Shown here: positions 44,864-57,393 of the stretch, one piece after another
How positions within the stretch are numbered: position 1 is the first letter of the stretch
Layout of the letters: each line of letters opens with the position of its first letter
Assembly: GCA_934541015.1 (NCBI GenBank)
Contig: CAKTDC010000001.1
Coordinates: 62,001-126,000 of the forward strand
Direction: 5' to 3'
Source: an uncultured Luteimonas sp.
Lineage (GTDB): Bacteria; Pseudomonadota; Gammaproteobacteria; Xanthomonadales; Xanthomonadaceae
Length of the DNA: 64,000 nt
Position numbers and translations under genes: made by a program
The notes under the pieces: model-generated
Databases searched by the model: none
What the model was told of the DNA's origin: nothing
The model's input: only the letters and a program-made list of their open reading frames with translations

Positions 44864-44937
44864 CGTGCTGTCCCGCAGGTTTCCTGTGCTCGTCATCCCC
44901 GTACAGACGGGAAGCGCTCTGCAACGGACGCATGTCC

Positions 44938-44985
44938 GGTCATCCAGGGACTTTGATTTCAACGGGTTAACGTCCATGGATGACC
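44938..44985. repeat. Dispersed inverted repeat between the DUF3228 gene and copA
   Basis: GGTCATCCAGGGAC (44938-44951) and GTCCATGGATGACC (44972-44985) are inverted with one mismatch. The left arm and its flank (from about 44920) closely match 27210-27240. The surrounding 44864-45156 has no gene. Confidence 0.7.
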
Positions 44986-45156
44986 AGGGCTCCGTGCCGT
45001 CGGGAAGCGCGGAGCGCCTGCGCGGGGCTGACGAGCCGGCCAGAGGTTCCCTGGGGGAGCCGGGTGGCCGCAGCCCCCGGCTTGACGCCGGCGCTTGACC
45101 TTCCCACGATGGCAGGCCCCAGGCTTCCCGCATCCATCGCTCCCCGGGAAGACGAC

Positions 45157-47664
45157 ATGACTGCCGCGAATGCCAGCCCGCGCGCCGCCGAGGCGACGAT
45201 CAGCCTGCCCGTCGAGGGCATGACCTGCGCCAGCTGCGTCGGCCGGGTCGAGGCTGCGCTGGCCAGGGTCGAGGGCGTGGATGCGGTGTCGGTGAACCTG
45301 GCCACCGAACGTGCCGACATCCGCGCGTCGGGGCCGGTCGACCGCATGGCCCTGGTGCAGGCGGTGGAGAAGGCCGGCTATGACGTGCCCGCCGCGGGCG
45401 TCGAGCTGGCGATCGAGGGCATGACCTGCGCGTCCTGCGTGGCCCGCGTCGAGAAGGCGCTCAAGGCTGTCCCCGGCGTGGCCGAGGCCAGCGTGAACCT
45501 TGCCACCGAGCGTGCCAGCGTGCGCGGTGTGGCCGCGGTGGACGATCTGCTGGCGGCGATCGATCGCGTCGGCTACGCCGCCCGCCCGCTGCAGAACGCC
45601 GCCCAGGCGGACGAAGCTGCCGTGCGCAGGGACGCCGAGCAGGCGCGCCTGAAGCGGGACCTGATCCTGGCCGCGGCGCTGGCCCTGCCGGTGTTCGTGC
45701 TGGAGATGGGCTCGCACCTGGTGCCGGGCATGCACGAATGTGTGGCCGCGACCATCGGCATCCGCAACAGCTGGTACCTGCAGTTCGTGCTGACCGGGCT
45801 GGTGCTGGCGATCCCGGGCCGGCGCTTCTACCGGCAGGGCATCCCGGCGCTGCTGCGGCTGGCGCCGGACATGAACTCGCTGGTCGCGGTCGGCACCGCC
45901 GCCGCGTTCGGCTATTCGGTGGTCGCCACCTTCGCCCCGGGACTGCTGCCCGAGGGCACGGTGAACGTGTACTACGAGGCGGCCGCGGTGATCGTGGCCC
46001 TGATCCTGCTCGGGCGCTGGCTGGAGGCGCGCGCCAAGGGCCGCACCTCCGACGCCATCCGCCGCCTGGTCGGCCTGCAGGCCAAGGTCGCGCACGTGCG
46101 CCGCGGCGACGGCTTCGTGGACATTGCCATCGACGAGGTGGTCGCCGGCGACGTGGTCGCGGTGCGCCCGGGCGAGCGCGTCCCCGTGGACGGCGAGGTG
46201 GTCGAAGGCGGCAGCTATGTCGATGAATCGATGATCACCGGCGAACCGGTGCCGGTGGAGAAGACCGTCGGCAGCGGCGTCGTCGGCGGCACCGTCAACC
46301 AGACCGGCGCCTTCACCCTGCGCGCCACCGCGGTGGGCGCGCAGACCATGCTGGCGCAGATCATCCGCCTGGTCGAACAGGCGCAGGGTTCGAAGCTGCC
46401 GATCCAGGCCGTGGTCGACAGGGTCACGCTGTGGTTCGTGCCCGCGGTGATGCTGGCGGCGCTGCTGACCTTCGCGGTGTGGCTGGCCTGGGGCCCGCCG
46501 CCGGCGCTGACCTACGCGCTGGTGAACGCCGTGGCCGTGCTCATCATCGCCTGCCCCTGCGCCATGGGCCTGGCCACGCCGACCTCGATCATGGTCGGTA
46601 CCGGCCGCGGCGCCGAGTTGGGCGTGCTGTTCCGCAAGGGCGAGGCGCTGCAGCTGCTCAGGGATGCGCGGGTGGTGGCGGTGGACAAGACCGGCACGCT
46701 GACTGAAGGCCATCCGGTGCTGACCGATCTCGGGATCGCCGAAGGCTTCGAGCGCCGCGACGTGCTGGCGGCGGTGGCGGCGGTGGAGTCGCGCTCGGAG
46801 CATCCCATCGCCCGCGCGATCGTGACTGCCGCGGAAGAGAAGGGCATCGCCCTGCCGGCGCCGGCGGATTTCGAATCGGTCACCGGCATGGGCGTGCGCG
46901 CCGACGTGGGTGGCGTGCGCGTGGAAGTGGGCGCCGACCGCCACATGCGCGCGCTGGGTCTGGATGTCGCCGTATTCGCGGACACCGCCGCGCGCCTGGG
47001 CGGCGAGGGCAAGTCGCCGCTGTATGCGGCCATCGACGGCCGGCTGGCCGCGATCATCGCCGTGGCCGATCCGATCAAGCCGACCACGCCCGGCGCCATC
47101 GCGGCCCTGCACGACCTGGGGCTGAAGGTGGCGATGATCACCGGCGACAACGCGCGCACCGCGCAGGCGATCGCCGCGCAGCTGGGCATCGACGAGGTGG
47201 TGGCCGAGGTCCTGCCCGCGGGCAAGGTGGAGGCGGTGCGCCGGCTGAAGGCCGCGCATGGCCGGGTCGCCTTCGTCGGCGACGGCATCAACGATGCGCC
47301 GGCGCTGGCCGAGGCCGACGTCGGCCTGGCGATCGGCACCGGCACCGACGTGGCGATGGAGTCGGCCGATGTGGTCCTGGTCTCGGGCAGCCTGACGGGC
47401 GTGCCCAACGCGATCGCGCTGTCGCGGGCGACCATCGGCAACATCCGCCAGAACCTGTTCTGGGCCTTCGCCTACAACACCGCGCTCATCCCGGTGGCGG
47501 CGGGGGTGCTGTATCCGGCTTGGGGCATCCTGCTGTCGCCGGTGTTCGCCGCCGGCGCGATGGCCCTGTCGAGCGTGTTCGTGCTCGGCAACGCGCTGCG
47601 CCTGCGCCGCTTCCAGCCGCCGATGGCGGCCGGGGCGGACGCGCAGCGGAGCGCCGTCGCATGA
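45157..47664 (+). CDS. copA: Copper-exporting P1B-type ATPase
   Basis: 835 residues from ATG 45157. Two N-terminal heavy-metal domains, each with GMTCASC (cysteines near residues 24-27 and 91-94), precede eight membrane helices. Transport-site CPC is near residue 465 ([13 protein letters not shown]), actuator motif MITGEP, phosphorylation site Asp510 in [21 protein letters not shown] of the nucleotide domain and hinge [16 protein letters not shown] are all intact. Exports Cu(I) to the periplasm using ATP. Its stop overlaps the cueR-type regulator start (ATGA), so pump and sensor are coupled. Confidence 0.96.
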   Translation: MTAANASPRAAEATISLPVEGMTCASCVGRVEAALARVEGVDAVSVNLATERADIRASGPVDRMALVQAVEKAGYDVPAAGVELAIEGMTCASCVARVEKALKAVPGVAEASVNLATERASVRGVAAVDDLLAAIDRVGYAARPLQNAAQADEAAVRRDAEQARLKRDLILAAALALPVFVLEMGSHLVPGMHECVAATIGIRNSWYLQFVLTGLVLAIPGRRFYRQGIPALLRLAPDMNSLVAVGTAAAFGYSVVATFAPGLLPEGTVNVYYEAAAVIVALILLGRWLEARAKGRTSDAIRRLVGLQAKVAHVRRGDGFVDIAIDEVVAGDVVAVRPGERVPVDGEVVEGGSYVDESMITGEPVPVEKTVGSGVVGGTVNQTGAFTLRATAVGAQTMLAQIIRLVEQAQGSKLPIQAVVDRVTLWFVPAVMLAALLTFAVWLAWGPPPALTYALVNAVAVLIIACPCAMGLATPTSIMVGTGRGAELGVLFRKGEALQLLRDARVVAVDKTGTLTEGHPVLTDLGIAEGFERRDVLAAVAAVESRSEHPIARAIVTAAEEKGIALPAPADFESVTGMGVRADVGGVRVEVGADRHMRALGLDVAVFADTAARLGGEGKSPLYAAIDGRLAAIIAVADPIKPTTPGAIAALHDLGLKVAMITGDNARTAQAIAAQLGIDEVVAEVLPAGKVEAVRRLKAAHGRVAFVGDGINDAPALAEADVGLAIGTGTDVAMESADVVLVSGSLTGVPNAIALSRATIGNIRQNLFWAFAYNTALIPVAAGVLYPAWGILLSPVFAAGAMALSSVFVLGNALRLRRFQPPMAAGADAQRSAVA

Positions 47665-48119
47665 ACATCGGCGAAGCTTCCGCCGCCTCGGGCGTGTCGG
47701 CCAAGATGATCCGCTACTACGAGCGGATCGGCCTGATCCCGCCGGCCGACCGCAGCGACGCCGGCTACCGCATCTACGGCCATGCCGATGTCCACCGCCT
47801 GCAGTTCATCCGCCGCGCCCGCGACCTGGGCTTCGCGGTGGCGGAGATCGCCGACCTGCTCGACCTGTGGAACGATACTTCGCGCCGCAGCGCCGACGTC
47901 AAGCGGCTGGCGCAGGCGCACATCGCCGAGCTCGACCGCCGCATCGACAGCATGCGCCAGGTGGCGGACACGCTGCGGACCCTGGTCAGGAGCTGCGCCG
48001 GCAACGACCGGCCCGACTGCCCGATCCTGGAGGAGCTGCAGCAGCCCGATGGCGATCGGCCTGCCCCGGCCAGGCGTGGCGGTGCGCTGCGCCGGGGTTC
48101 ATGCGGGAACGCCCGGTAG
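47661..48119 (+). CDS. cueR: CueR-type MerR copper regulator
   Basis: 152 residues from the ATG overlapping the copA stop. N-terminal MerR helix-turn-helix ([28 protein letters not shown]) and dimerisation helix precede the metal loop. Cys112 and Cys120 ([10 protein letters not shown]) and Ser77 sit at the positions of the Cu(I)-binding E. coli CueR residues. The C-terminal tail is longer and basic. It would activate the copA promoter when Cu(I) binds. The placement behind copA makes an autoregulated unit. Confidence 0.93.
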   Translation: MNIGEASAASGVSAKMIRYYERIGLIPPADRSDAGYRIYGHADVHRLQFIRRARDLGFAVAEIADLLDLWNDTSRRSADVKRLAQAHIAELDRRIDSMRQVADTLRTLVRSCAGNDRPDCPILEELQQPDGDRPAPARRGGALRRGSCGNAR

Positions 48120-48173
48120 GAGCGCCCCCCTCGTGCCCCGGGACGAGGTCACGGGAGACTCCCGCGCGGGGCA

Positions 48174-48368
48174 CTATTCGCCGCGCGGCGGGAACCCGGC
48201 CTCGCGCAGGGCCGCGACGACCTGCTCCCGGGAGGCCGAGGTCCGGATGTCGACGGAGCGGTTCGGTGGATCGGCATGCACGCGGGCGTCAGCATCGAGC
48301 GCCTGGATGGCGCGGGTCACGCTGCGCGCGCAGCCGCCGCAGGTCATGTCGTCGAGGTGGAACTGCAT
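48174..48368 (-). CDS. copZ: CopZ-like heavy-metal-associated protein
   Basis: 64 residues from ATG 48368 (MQFHLDDMTCGGCARSVTRAIQ), preceded by GAGG. A single ferredoxin-like metal domain with the MTCGGC Cu(I) motif. Probably a cytoplasmic copper chaperone that delivers Cu(I) to CopA or CueR. It is encoded convergently to copA-cueR, so it is controlled separately or by a CueR site not seen here. Confidence 0.85.
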   Translation of the reverse strand: MQFHLDDMTCGGCARSVTRAIQALDADARVHADPPNRSVDIRTSASREQVVAALREAGFPPRGE

Positions 48369-48469
48369 GGCAACCTCACTGGGGTGCGGAGGCGGCCAGT
48401 GTGCGCCTTGCCAGCGTGGCAAGGTCAAGTGGACGCTGCCCTGGCGGAAAAGGCTCCGCCGGACACGGA

Positions 48470-48492
48470 AGCGGGCGCCGTGAGCGCCCGCT
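48470..48492 (-). terminator. Possible terminator stem after ahcY
   Basis: Stem AGCGGGCGC / GCGCCCGCT with a five-base loop, 30 bp past the ahcY stop. No T-run follows on the minus strand, so function is uncertain. Confidence 0.35.
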
Positions 48493-48521
48493 CCGTCATG
48501 CCGCAGTCGCTTTTCCGCCGA

Positions 48522-49970
48522 TCAGTAGCGGTAGTGCTCGGGCTTGAACGGCCCTTCCACCGGCACGCCGATATAGGCCGCCTGCTCGGGCGTCAGCCTG
48601 GTCAGCTTCACGCCGATCTTCTCGAGGTGCAGGCGCGCGACCTCCTCGTCGAGCAGCTTGGGCAGGATGTAGACCTTGTTGGCGTACTCGTCCTTCTTCG
48701 CCCACAGGTCGATCTGCGCCAGCGTCTGGTTGGAGAACGAGTTCGACATCACGAAGCTCGGGTGGCCGGTGGCGCAGCCCAGGTTCACCAGGCGGCCCTC
48801 GGCGAGCAGGAACATCGCGTTGCCGTTGGGCAGGATGTACTTGTCCACCTGCGGCTTGATGTTGACGATCTCGACGCCGGCCACGGCCTTGAGTGCATCG
48901 ACCTGGATCTCGTTGTCGAAGTGGCCGATGTTGCAGACGATGGCCTGGTCCTTCATCGCGGTCATGTGCTCGACGCGGATGATGTCCTTGTTGCCGGTGG
49001 TGGTGACGTAGATGTCGGCCTCGCCGAGGGTGTCCTCGACGGTGGCGACCTCGTAGCCCTCCATCGCCGCCTGCAGGGCGCAGATCGGGTCGATCTCGGT
49101 GACGATGACGCGGGCGCCGTAGGCGCGCAGCGAGGCGGCGCAGCCCTTGCCGACGTCGCCGTAGCCGCAGACCACGGCGACCTTGCCGGCCAGCATCACG
49201 TCGAGCGCGCGCTTGAGGCCGTCGGCCAGCGACTCGCGGCAGCCGTAGAGGTTGTCGAACTTCGACTTGGTGACCGAATCGTTGACGTTGATCGCCGGCA
49301 CCAGCAGCTTGCCGTCCTGGGCCAGCTGGTAGAGGCGGTGCACGCCGGTGGTGGTCTCCTCGGAGACGCCCTTCCAGTCGGCGACGACCTTCGTCCAGTA
49401 GCCCGGGCGCTCCTTCGCCACGCGCTTGAGCAGGTTCTTGATCACCTGCTCCTCGTGGCTGCCCGAGGGGCTGTTCACGAAGCTTTCGTCGCCCTGCTCG
49501 AGCTCGTAGCCCTTGTGGATCAGCAGGGTCACGTCGCCGCCGTCGTCGACCACCAGCTGCGGGCCGAGGAAGCCGCCCTTGCCGTCGGGAAAGCTGAGCG
49601 CGTCGAGCGTGCAGTCCCAGTATTCCTCCAGCGTCTCGCCCTTCCAGGCGAACACCGGGGTGCCGGTGGCGGCGATGGCCGCGGCGGCGTGGTCCTGGGT
49701 CGAGAAGATGTTGCAGGACGCCCAGCGCACGTCGGCGCCGATGTCCTTCAGGGTCTCGATCAGCACCGCGGTCTGGATCGTCATGTGCAGCGAGCCGGTC
49801 ACGCGCACGCCCTTGAGCGGCGCTTCGGCGGCGTGCTTGCGGCGGATGGACATCAGGCCGGGCATCTCGTGCTCGGCAATGTCGATTTCCTTGCGGCCCC
49901 AGTCGGCCAGCGAGATGTCGGCGACCTTGTAGTCACCGTCCTGCGAAAAGGTCTTGACCTGTGCGTTCAT
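48522..49970 (-). CDS. ahcY: S-adenosylhomocysteine hydrolase
   Basis: 482 residues. [28 protein letters not shown] is the family start; [37 protein letters not shown] (NAD-binding) and [22 protein letters not shown] are intact, with the C-terminal PFKPEHYRY. Hydrolyses SAH to adenosine and homocysteine, relieving product inhibition of methyltransferases. An SAH riboswitch stands upstream, implying induction when SAH accumulates. Confidence 0.97.
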   Translation of the reverse strand: MNAQVKTFSQDGDYKVADISLADWGRKEIDIAEHEMPGLMSIRRKHAAEAPLKGVRVTGSLHMTIQTAVLIETLKDIGADVRWASCNIFSTQDHAAAAIAATGTPVFAWKGETLEEYWDCTLDALSFPDGKGGFLGPQLVVDDGGDVTLLIHKGYELEQGDESFVNSPSGSHEEQVIKNLLKRVAKERPGYWTKVVADWKGVSEETTTGVHRLYQLAQDGKLLVPAINVNDSVTKSKFDNLYGCRESLADGLKRALDVMLAGKVAVVCGYGDVGKGCAASLRAYGARVIVTEIDPICALQAAMEGYEVATVEDTLGEADIYVTTTGNKDIIRVEHMTAMKDQAIVCNIGHFDNEIQVDALKAVAGVEIVNIKPQVDKYILPNGNAMFLLAEGRLVNLGCATGHPSFVMSNSFSNQTLAQIDLWAKKDEYANKVYILPKLLDEEVARLHLEKIGVKLTRLTPEQAAYIGVPVEGPFKPEHYRY

Positions 49971-49991
49971 GCGGAAGCTCCGGTTTCTGCT

Positions 49992-50015
49992 CCCTGTCCC
50001 GCTCGCGGGAGAGGG
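49992..50015. repeat. Hairpin repeat between the SAH riboswitch and ahcY
   Basis: CCCTGTCCCGC / GCGGGAGAGGG, a stem with one mismatch, then TGGGTGAGGGG. It resembles the 40938-40960 element. It lies in the ahcY leader between the riboswitch and the start codon and might be part of the expression platform. Confidence 0.55.
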
Positions 50016-50030
50016 TGGGTGAGGGGAACC

Positions 50031-50112
50031 GGGCGCCGTTGCGGTGATCGTTGCCGAGCCTGGTGGTGCGGGCTTCGTCGAAGCCGGCCCATCGCAGCGC
50101 CCCTCGGCAGCC
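50031..50112 (-). promoter_or_regulatory. SAH riboswitch in the ahcY leader
   Basis: On the minus strand: GGCTGCCGAGGGGCGCTGCG, a stem-loop, then CCAGGCTCGG and, 10-15 nt on, AACGGCGC. These are the conserved blocks of the SAH riboswitch: the CCGAG/CTCGG stem, the GGGGCGCTGCG core and the pseudoknot arm GGCGC pairing with GCGCT. The ligand is S-adenosylhomocysteine, and the class generally switches ahcY on when SAH rises. Confidence 0.9.
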
Positions 50113-50116
50113 GGGT

Positions 50117-50122
50117 ATCTTA
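50117..50122 (-). promoter_or_regulatory. Candidate -10 box of ahcY (TAAGAT)
   Basis: TAAGAT on the minus strand, about seven bases before the first riboswitch stem. Transcription would therefore begin almost exactly at the start of the aptamer. The -35 was not identified. Confidence 0.5.
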
Positions 50123-50258
50123 CCGTCCGCAGGCTGCGCGCGGATGAATCGCCCGCTGCAGGCGGCCGGTCCCGCGGAGGGGACGGACCATGACCGTCGG
50201 CACGGTCCAGGGCGGGCGCGGCGGGCTAGTCTCGGCGTTTTGCCCCGGGGAGCCCGCC

Positions 50259-52745
50259 ATGGCCCGAGCCGCCGTCCGATCCATCCTTGTTCCGGCGATC
50301 CTCGCCGGTCTGTGCCTTGTCGCCGGCCCGGCGCTGGCGCGGGAGCCGGCGGCCGCCGTTTCCGATGCCGGCTACCGCCTGCCCGCGCCCGAGCTGCGGG
50401 CCATCGTCGATGCCCCGCAGGCGCCGCGGCTGTCGCTGTCGCCGCGCGGGGACCTGCTCGCCTACATGCAGGTGCCTTCGCTGCCGGGAATCGAGGTGGT
50501 CGCCCAGCCGGAGCTGAAGCTGGCCGGCCTGCGCATCCATCCGCGCACGCATTCCGGGAGCGCCTTCAGCTTCATCGACGATCTCTGGCTGCAGTCGGTG
50601 GAGGACGGCCGCGAGCGGCGCATCGAGGGTCTTCCAGACCCGCTGGCGCTTTCGACCCTGCAGTGGTCTCCCGACCAGCGCCATATCGCCTTCACCCACG
50701 TGGATTCCCGCGCCGGCCGGGTCGAGCTGTGGCTGGTCGACGTGGCCGGCGCCCGCGCGCGCCGGGCGACGGACCGGCCGCTGGGCAGCGTGCTCGGCAG
50801 CGGCTTCGACTGGCTGCCCGACAGCAGCGGCATGATCGCGCTGCTGCGGCCCGCGGGACAGGGCGCGCCGCCGTCCGGCGACGGCATTCCGACCGGTCCG
50901 AACATCCAGGAGACCGAGGGCAGCGGCCAGGTGCAGAGCCTGCGCACCTTCCAGGACCTGCTGAAGAACCCGCAGGACGAGGCGCTGTTCGCCTACTACC
51001 TGACCAGCCAGCTGGCCCGCGTCGACCTGGACGGGACGGTGCGCGAGATCGGCGCCCCGGAGCTGTACGTCGGCGCCTCGGTCTCGCCGGACGGCCGCCA
51101 CCTGCTGCGCCAGCGCCTGGAGCGCCCGTTCTCCTACCAGGTGCCGCATTCGCGCTTCCCGCGGCGCATCGACGTCACCGACCTCGACGGCCGCCTGCTG
51201 CACACCGTGGCCACCCTGCCGCTGGTCGAGGGCCTGCCGACCGGCAACGACGCCGTCGCCACCGGCGTGCGCCGCATTTCCTGGCGCGCCGACGCGCCGG
51301 GGACCCTGGTCTGGGCCGAGGCCCAGGACGGCGGCGATCCCGCGCGCGAGGCCGAGGTGCGCGACCGCGTGTTCGCGCATGCCGCGCCGTTCAGCGGCAA
51401 GCCGCAGGTGCTGGCCGACCTGTCGATGCGCTTCGGTGCCATCCAGTGGGGCCACGGCCGGCTGGCGCTGCTGACCGAGTTCTGGTGGAAGAGCCGGCAG
51501 CTGCGCGAGTGGCGGCTGTTCCCGGATTCGGGGGATGCGCCGGTGCTGTTGCGCGAAGGTTCCTACGAGGACCGCTACGCCGACCCGGGCTCTCCGGTGA
51601 CGCAGGCCGACGGGCGCGGCTTCGCCCGGCTGCTGACCACGGGCGACGGCGAGACGATCTACCGCATCGGCGCGGGCGCCTCGCCCGAGGGCGACCGGCC
51701 CTTCCTCGACCGCCAGGACCTGGCCGGCGGCGGCAGCGAGCGCCTGTTCCGTTCGCAGGCGCCGTGGTACGAGTCACCGTTCGCGGTGCTCGATGCCGGG
51801 GCCACGCGCATCCTCACGATGCGCGAGTCGCCGACCGAACCGGCCAATGTGCTGCTGCGCAGCCCGGGCAGCAGCACGGCACCGGTCGCGCTGACCGCGT
51901 TCCCGCACCCGACCCCGGAACTGCGCGGGGTGGGCAAGGAGAAGATCCGCTATCGCCGCGACGACGGTGTCGAGCTCACCGCCGACCTCTACCTGCCGTC
52001 CGGCTACGACGCGAAGCGCGACGGCCCGCTGCCGATGCTGATGTGGGCCTACCCGCGCGAGTTCAAATCCGCCGATGCCGCCAGCCAGGTCACCGGCTCC
52101 CCGTACCGCTTCAACCGGATCAGCTACTGGGGACCGCTGGCGTTCCTCGCCCGCGGCTACGCGGTGCTCGACGGCCCGACCATGCCGATCGTGGGCGAGG
52201 GCGACGCCGAACCCAACGACACCTACGTGAAGCAGCTGGTGGCGAGTGCGCAGGCGGCGGTGGACGAGGTCGTGCGCCGCGGCGTGGCCGACCGCGAGCG
52301 CATCGCCGTCGGCGGGCATTCCTATGGCGCCTTCATGACCGCCAACCTGCTCGCGCACTCGGACCTGTTCCGCGCCGGCATCGCGCGCAGCGGCGCCTAC
52401 AACCGCTCGCTGACGCCGTTCGGCTTCCAGGCCGAGGAGCGCAACTACTGGCAGGCCACCGACACCTACCACGCCATGTCGCCCTTCGACCACGCCGACG
52501 GCATCAACGAGCCGATCCTGCTGATCCACGGCGAGGAGGACAACAACTCGGGCACCTTCCCGATGCAGAGCGAGCGCATGTTCGCCGCGGTCAAGGGCCT
52601 GGGCGGCACCGCGCGCCTGGTGATGCTGCCGCGCGAGTCGCACGGCTACCGCGCGCGCGAGTCGATCCTGCACATGCTGGCCGAGACAGACGCCTGGCTC
52701 GAGCGCCACGTGCGCAGCCGGCCGGCGCAGGAGGCGGGACGCTGA
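50259..52745 (+). CDS. Exported S9-family prolyl oligopeptidase-like serine peptidase
   Basis: 828 residues from ATG 50259. A signal peptide ([27 protein letters not shown]) leads to a beta-propeller-like N-terminal region of about 550 residues and a C-terminal alpha/beta-hydrolase. Catalytic Ser is near residue 687 (GGHSYGAF), the acid near 760 ([14 protein letters not shown]) and His near 794 (RESHGYR). Propeller-gated peptidases of this family cleave short peptides; export suggests use of extracellular peptides. Divergent from ahcY. Confidence 0.9.
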   Translation: MARAAVRSILVPAILAGLCLVAGPALAREPAAAVSDAGYRLPAPELRAIVDAPQAPRLSLSPRGDLLAYMQVPSLPGIEVVAQPELKLAGLRIHPRTHSGSAFSFIDDLWLQSVEDGRERRIEGLPDPLALSTLQWSPDQRHIAFTHVDSRAGRVELWLVDVAGARARRATDRPLGSVLGSGFDWLPDSSGMIALLRPAGQGAPPSGDGIPTGPNIQETEGSGQVQSLRTFQDLLKNPQDEALFAYYLTSQLARVDLDGTVREIGAPELYVGASVSPDGRHLLRQRLERPFSYQVPHSRFPRRIDVTDLDGRLLHTVATLPLVEGLPTGNDAVATGVRRISWRADAPGTLVWAEAQDGGDPAREAEVRDRVFAHAAPFSGKPQVLADLSMRFGAIQWGHGRLALLTEFWWKSRQLREWRLFPDSGDAPVLLREGSYEDRYADPGSPVTQADGRGFARLLTTGDGETIYRIGAGASPEGDRPFLDRQDLAGGGSERLFRSQAPWYESPFAVLDAGATRILTMRESPTEPANVLLRSPGSSTAPVALTAFPHPTPELRGVGKEKIRYRRDDGVELTADLYLPSGYDAKRDGPLPMLMWAYPREFKSADAASQVTGSPYRFNRISYWGPLAFLARGYAVLDGPTMPIVGEGDAEPNDTYVKQLVASAQAAVDEVVRRGVADRERIAVGGHSYGAFMTANLLAHSDLFRAGIARSGAYNRSLTPFGFQAEERNYWQATDTYHAMSPFDHADGINEPILLIHGEEDNNSGTFPMQSERMFAAVKGLGGTARLVMLPRESHGYRARESILHMLAETDAWLERHVRSRPAQEAGR

Positions 52746-52794
52746 GGGGCGGGTCTGCGTCTGGAACGGAGGGGAGGTGCTGGGGCCGTCCCGG

Positions 52795-54678
<1,884 letters not shown>

Positions 54679-54682
54679 GGCC

Positions 54683-55705
54683 TTATTCTATCGGCTCGGC
54701 CGCCGCCGCCCGCCTGCGCCACTGCTGCGGGGTCATGCCGCACCAGCGGGCGAAGGCGCGATAGAACGGACTCGGTTCGGAATAGCCCAGGCCCAGGGCG
54801 ATGTCCTTGAACGGCCGGTCGCTCGCGGCGACCTGCTGCAGGGCAAGCTCGCGGCGCGCGCGGTCGAGCAGTCCGGTATAGCTGGCCTGGCACGCCTGCA
54901 GGCGGCGGGCGAGGGTGCGCGGCTGCAGGCCCAGCGCGGCGGCCGCCTGCCCGCGGGTCGGGAGCGGCGGGCCGATGTGCCTCCGGAGCCAGGCCAGCAG
55001 CGCCTCGTCGATCCGGCTGCCGCGCGCCTGCTGGCGCAGCCGGTCCATGGCCAGCGACTCGTACAGCCGCGCCAGGCTCGGATTGGCCTGCGGGACCTGG
55101 CGGTCCAGCACCGCGTTGTCGATCAGCAGGCCGCTGAAGGCGGCGTCGAACTCGATCCCGCAGCCGAAGGTTTCGCGGTAGGCCTGCAGCGGACCCTGCG
55201 GCGGATGGCCGAAGCGCGCGCGCCGCGGCTGCAGCGGGCGGCGCGTGATCCAGCGCGCCGCGCCGGCAACCGCGGCCAGCACCGCTTCGACCTGCTGCGG
55301 GCTGAAGGCCAGGTCGCCCTGCTGCGGGTGGTAGATCATCCAGCTGGCCTCGCCGACCGCGAGCAGCTGCAGGCGCACGCCGTCGGACACCAGGCTCTGG
55401 TACTTCTGCAGGGCCGCGATGGCTTCGCGCAGGCTGCCGGCCGACTGCACCACCGGGCCGAGCACATCCAGGCTCGCCGGCCCGACGCGGGCGCCGGCCT
55501 TGAGGCCGAAGCCGGGGTCCCGGGTCAGGCGGGTGGCGGCGCGCCACAGGCGGGTGACATCGTCGATCGGCCAGCGCTCGGCGGCGAGCGCGGCGACGTC
55601 GATCCCGGCGACGGCCATGAGGCTGTCTTCGGGGACGCCCTGCCGGGCCGCTTCGGCGAATACGGTCTGCACCCAGCTGAGCGAAACGCTGGTCTCCGAG
55701 GTCAC
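54683..55705 (-). CDS. AraC-family regulator of the adjacent oxidase operon
   Basis: 340 residues. The N-terminal ligand-binding region (about 1-220) is of the OruR/ArgR-type Arabinose_bd class. The C-terminal double helix-turn-helix (about 240-335) has GQAAAALGLQPRTLARRLQ and DIALGLGYSEPSPFYRAFARWCGMTPQQWR. It is divergent from the FAD-dehydrogenase/oxidase/decarboxylase operon, with a 74-bp shared region, so it probably controls that operon in response to its substrate. uup follows within 4 bp. The effector is unknown. Confidence 0.88.
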   Translation of the reverse strand: MTSETSVSLSWVQTVFAEAARQGVPEDSLMAVAGIDVAALAAERWPIDDVTRLWRAATRLTRDPGFGLKAGARVGPASLDVLGPVVQSAGSLREAIAALQKYQSLVSDGVRLQLLAVGEASWMIYHPQQGDLAFSPQQVEAVLAAVAGAARWITRRPLQPRRARFGHPPQGPLQAYRETFGCGIEFDAAFSGLLIDNAVLDRQVPQANPSLARLYESLAMDRLRQQARGSRIDEALLAWLRRHIGPPLPTRGQAAAALGLQPRTLARRLQACQASYTGLLDRARRELALQQVAASDRPFKDIALGLGYSEPSPFYRAFARWCGMTPQQWRRRAAAAEPIE

Positions 55706-55779
55706 TGCTGTCCTCCCGGGTCACTCCTTTGCCCATCGTACGTCCTACTCTCCTTCCGGTGAGCCGGGTGGGGAGGACC

Positions 55780-57393
55780 ATGGCGCAGGGAGCGGAGACC
55801 GACGTGGTGGTGGCCGGTGGCGGCCTGGCGGGCATCGTTACCGCGCTCGAGTGCCTGCGCGCCGGCCTGCGCGTGACCCTCGTCGACCGTGACACCCCCG
55901 GGCGCCTGGGCGGGCTGGCGCTGTGGGCCTTCGGCGGCATGGCCCTGGTGGACACGCCGCTGCAGCGCAGGATGAAGATCGCCGATTCGCCGCAGCGCGC
56001 CCTGCGCGACTGGCTCGGCTTCGGCGAACTGGACGAGGCCGACGCCTGGCCGCGGCGCTGGGCGGAGCACTACGTGGAGCATTCCCGCGCCAGGGTGTAC
56101 GACTGGCTGCGCGGACACGGCATCGGTTTCCTGCCGGCGGTGAACTGGGTCGAGCGCGGACTGCGCGGCGAGGGCAACAGCGTGCCGCGCTACCACATCG
56201 TGTGGGGCAGCTCGCGCGAGCTCACCCGCAGGATGATCGCGGCCATGCGCGAGGCCGACAGCGGCGGGCGGCTGACGCTGCTGCACGGGCAGCGGGTGGT
56301 CGCGATCGAACGCGGCGATGGCCGGGTGTCGGGGGTGGAGATCGAGGGCGAGGCCGGCGGCGGACGCCGCCGCATCGGCGCGCCGGTGGTGGTGCTGGCC
56401 ATGGGCGGCATCAACGGCTCGCTGGAACAGGCGATCGCGCACTGGCCGGCAGATCGGCCGCGGCCGGAGGAAATGCTCAACGGCGCGCACCCCTTCGCCG
56501 ACGGCGCGCTGCACCGGCTCGTGGCCGAAGACTTCGATGGCCTGCTGACGCATGTGGGCGAGATGTGGAACTACGCCGCCGGCATCCCGCACCCGCAGCC
56601 GCACTTTCCCGGCCACGGACTGTCGCTGATTCCCTGCAAGTCGGCGCTGTGGCTGGACCATCGCGGCCGCCGCATCGGCCCGGAGCCGCTGGTCACCGGC
56701 TTTGATACCCACGACCTGTGCCAGCGGGTGGCCGCGCTCGACGGCGCCTGGACCTGGCAACTGCTCAACCGCCGCATCGCGCTGCGCGAGTTCGCCATTT
56801 CCGGGGCCGAGCACAACCCGCGCATCCGCGACCGGCAGTTCCTGCGCTTCATGCTGGAGACGCTGTTGGGCAACCGCCGCCTGTTCGCGCAGATGCGGCG
56901 CGAGAGTCCGCACTTCCTGGTCGACGGCAGCCTGGCCGGGCTGGCGGCGAAGATGAACGCGCTGGCCGGTACCGGGGACATCGATGCGGCCGTGCTGCAG
57001 GCCACCGTGGACCGCTTCGATGCGAACTTCGACCGCGGCCGGGTCGTGGCCGACGACGCCCAGATCCGTCGCATCGAGCAGGCCCGGCAGTGGCGGCCCG
57101 ATCGCCTGCGCACCTGCCGCCCGGCGCCGCTGCAGCAGGCCGGCGCAGGCCCCTGGGTCGCCATCCAGACCCGGCTGATCACCCGCAAGAGCCTCGGCGG
57201 CCTGCAGACCGATCTGCACAGCCGGGTCTTGCGCGCGGACGGCGGTCCGATCGACGGCCTGTACTGCGTGGGCGAAGCGGCCGGCTTCGGCGGCGGCGGC
57301 GCCTGCGGCAAACGCTCGCTCGAAGGCACCTTCCTGCCCGGCTGCATCCTCACCGCGCAGGCCGCCGCCGCGTCGATCGCAGGGAGAAGCTGA
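55780..57393 (+). CDS. FAD-binding dehydrogenase (FAD_binding_2 / KstD-like)
   Basis: 537 residues from ATG 55780 behind GGGAGG. N-terminal dinucleotide fold DVVVAGGGLAGIVTALECLRAGLRVTLVDRD. The middle includes GAPVVVLAMGGINGSLEQ, and the C-terminal flavin site is GLYCVGEAAGFGGGGACGKRSLEGTFLPGCILTA. This is the fumarate reductase/3-ketosteroid dehydrogenase group. Its substrate is unknown. First gene of a three-gene operon whose second gene starts on this stop codon. No signal peptide, so cytoplasmic. Confidence 0.85.
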   Translation: MAQGAETDVVVAGGGLAGIVTALECLRAGLRVTLVDRDTPGRLGGLALWAFGGMALVDTPLQRRMKIADSPQRALRDWLGFGELDEADAWPRRWAEHYVEHSRARVYDWLRGHGIGFLPAVNWVERGLRGEGNSVPRYHIVWGSSRELTRRMIAAMREADSGGRLTLLHGQRVVAIERGDGRVSGVEIEGEAGGGRRRIGAPVVVLAMGGINGSLEQAIAHWPADRPRPEEMLNGAHPFADGALHRLVAEDFDGLLTHVGEMWNYAAGIPHPQPHFPGHGLSLIPCKSALWLDHRGRRIGPEPLVTGFDTHDLCQRVAALDGAWTWQLLNRRIALREFAISGAEHNPRIRDRQFLRFMLETLLGNRRLFAQMRRESPHFLVDGSLAGLAAKMNALAGTGDIDAAVLQATVDRFDANFDRGRVVADDAQIRRIEQARQWRPDRLRTCRPAPLQQAGAGPWVAIQTRLITRKSLGGLQTDLHSRVLRADGGPIDGLYCVGEAAGFGGGGACGKRSLEGTFLPGCILTAQAAAASIAGRS

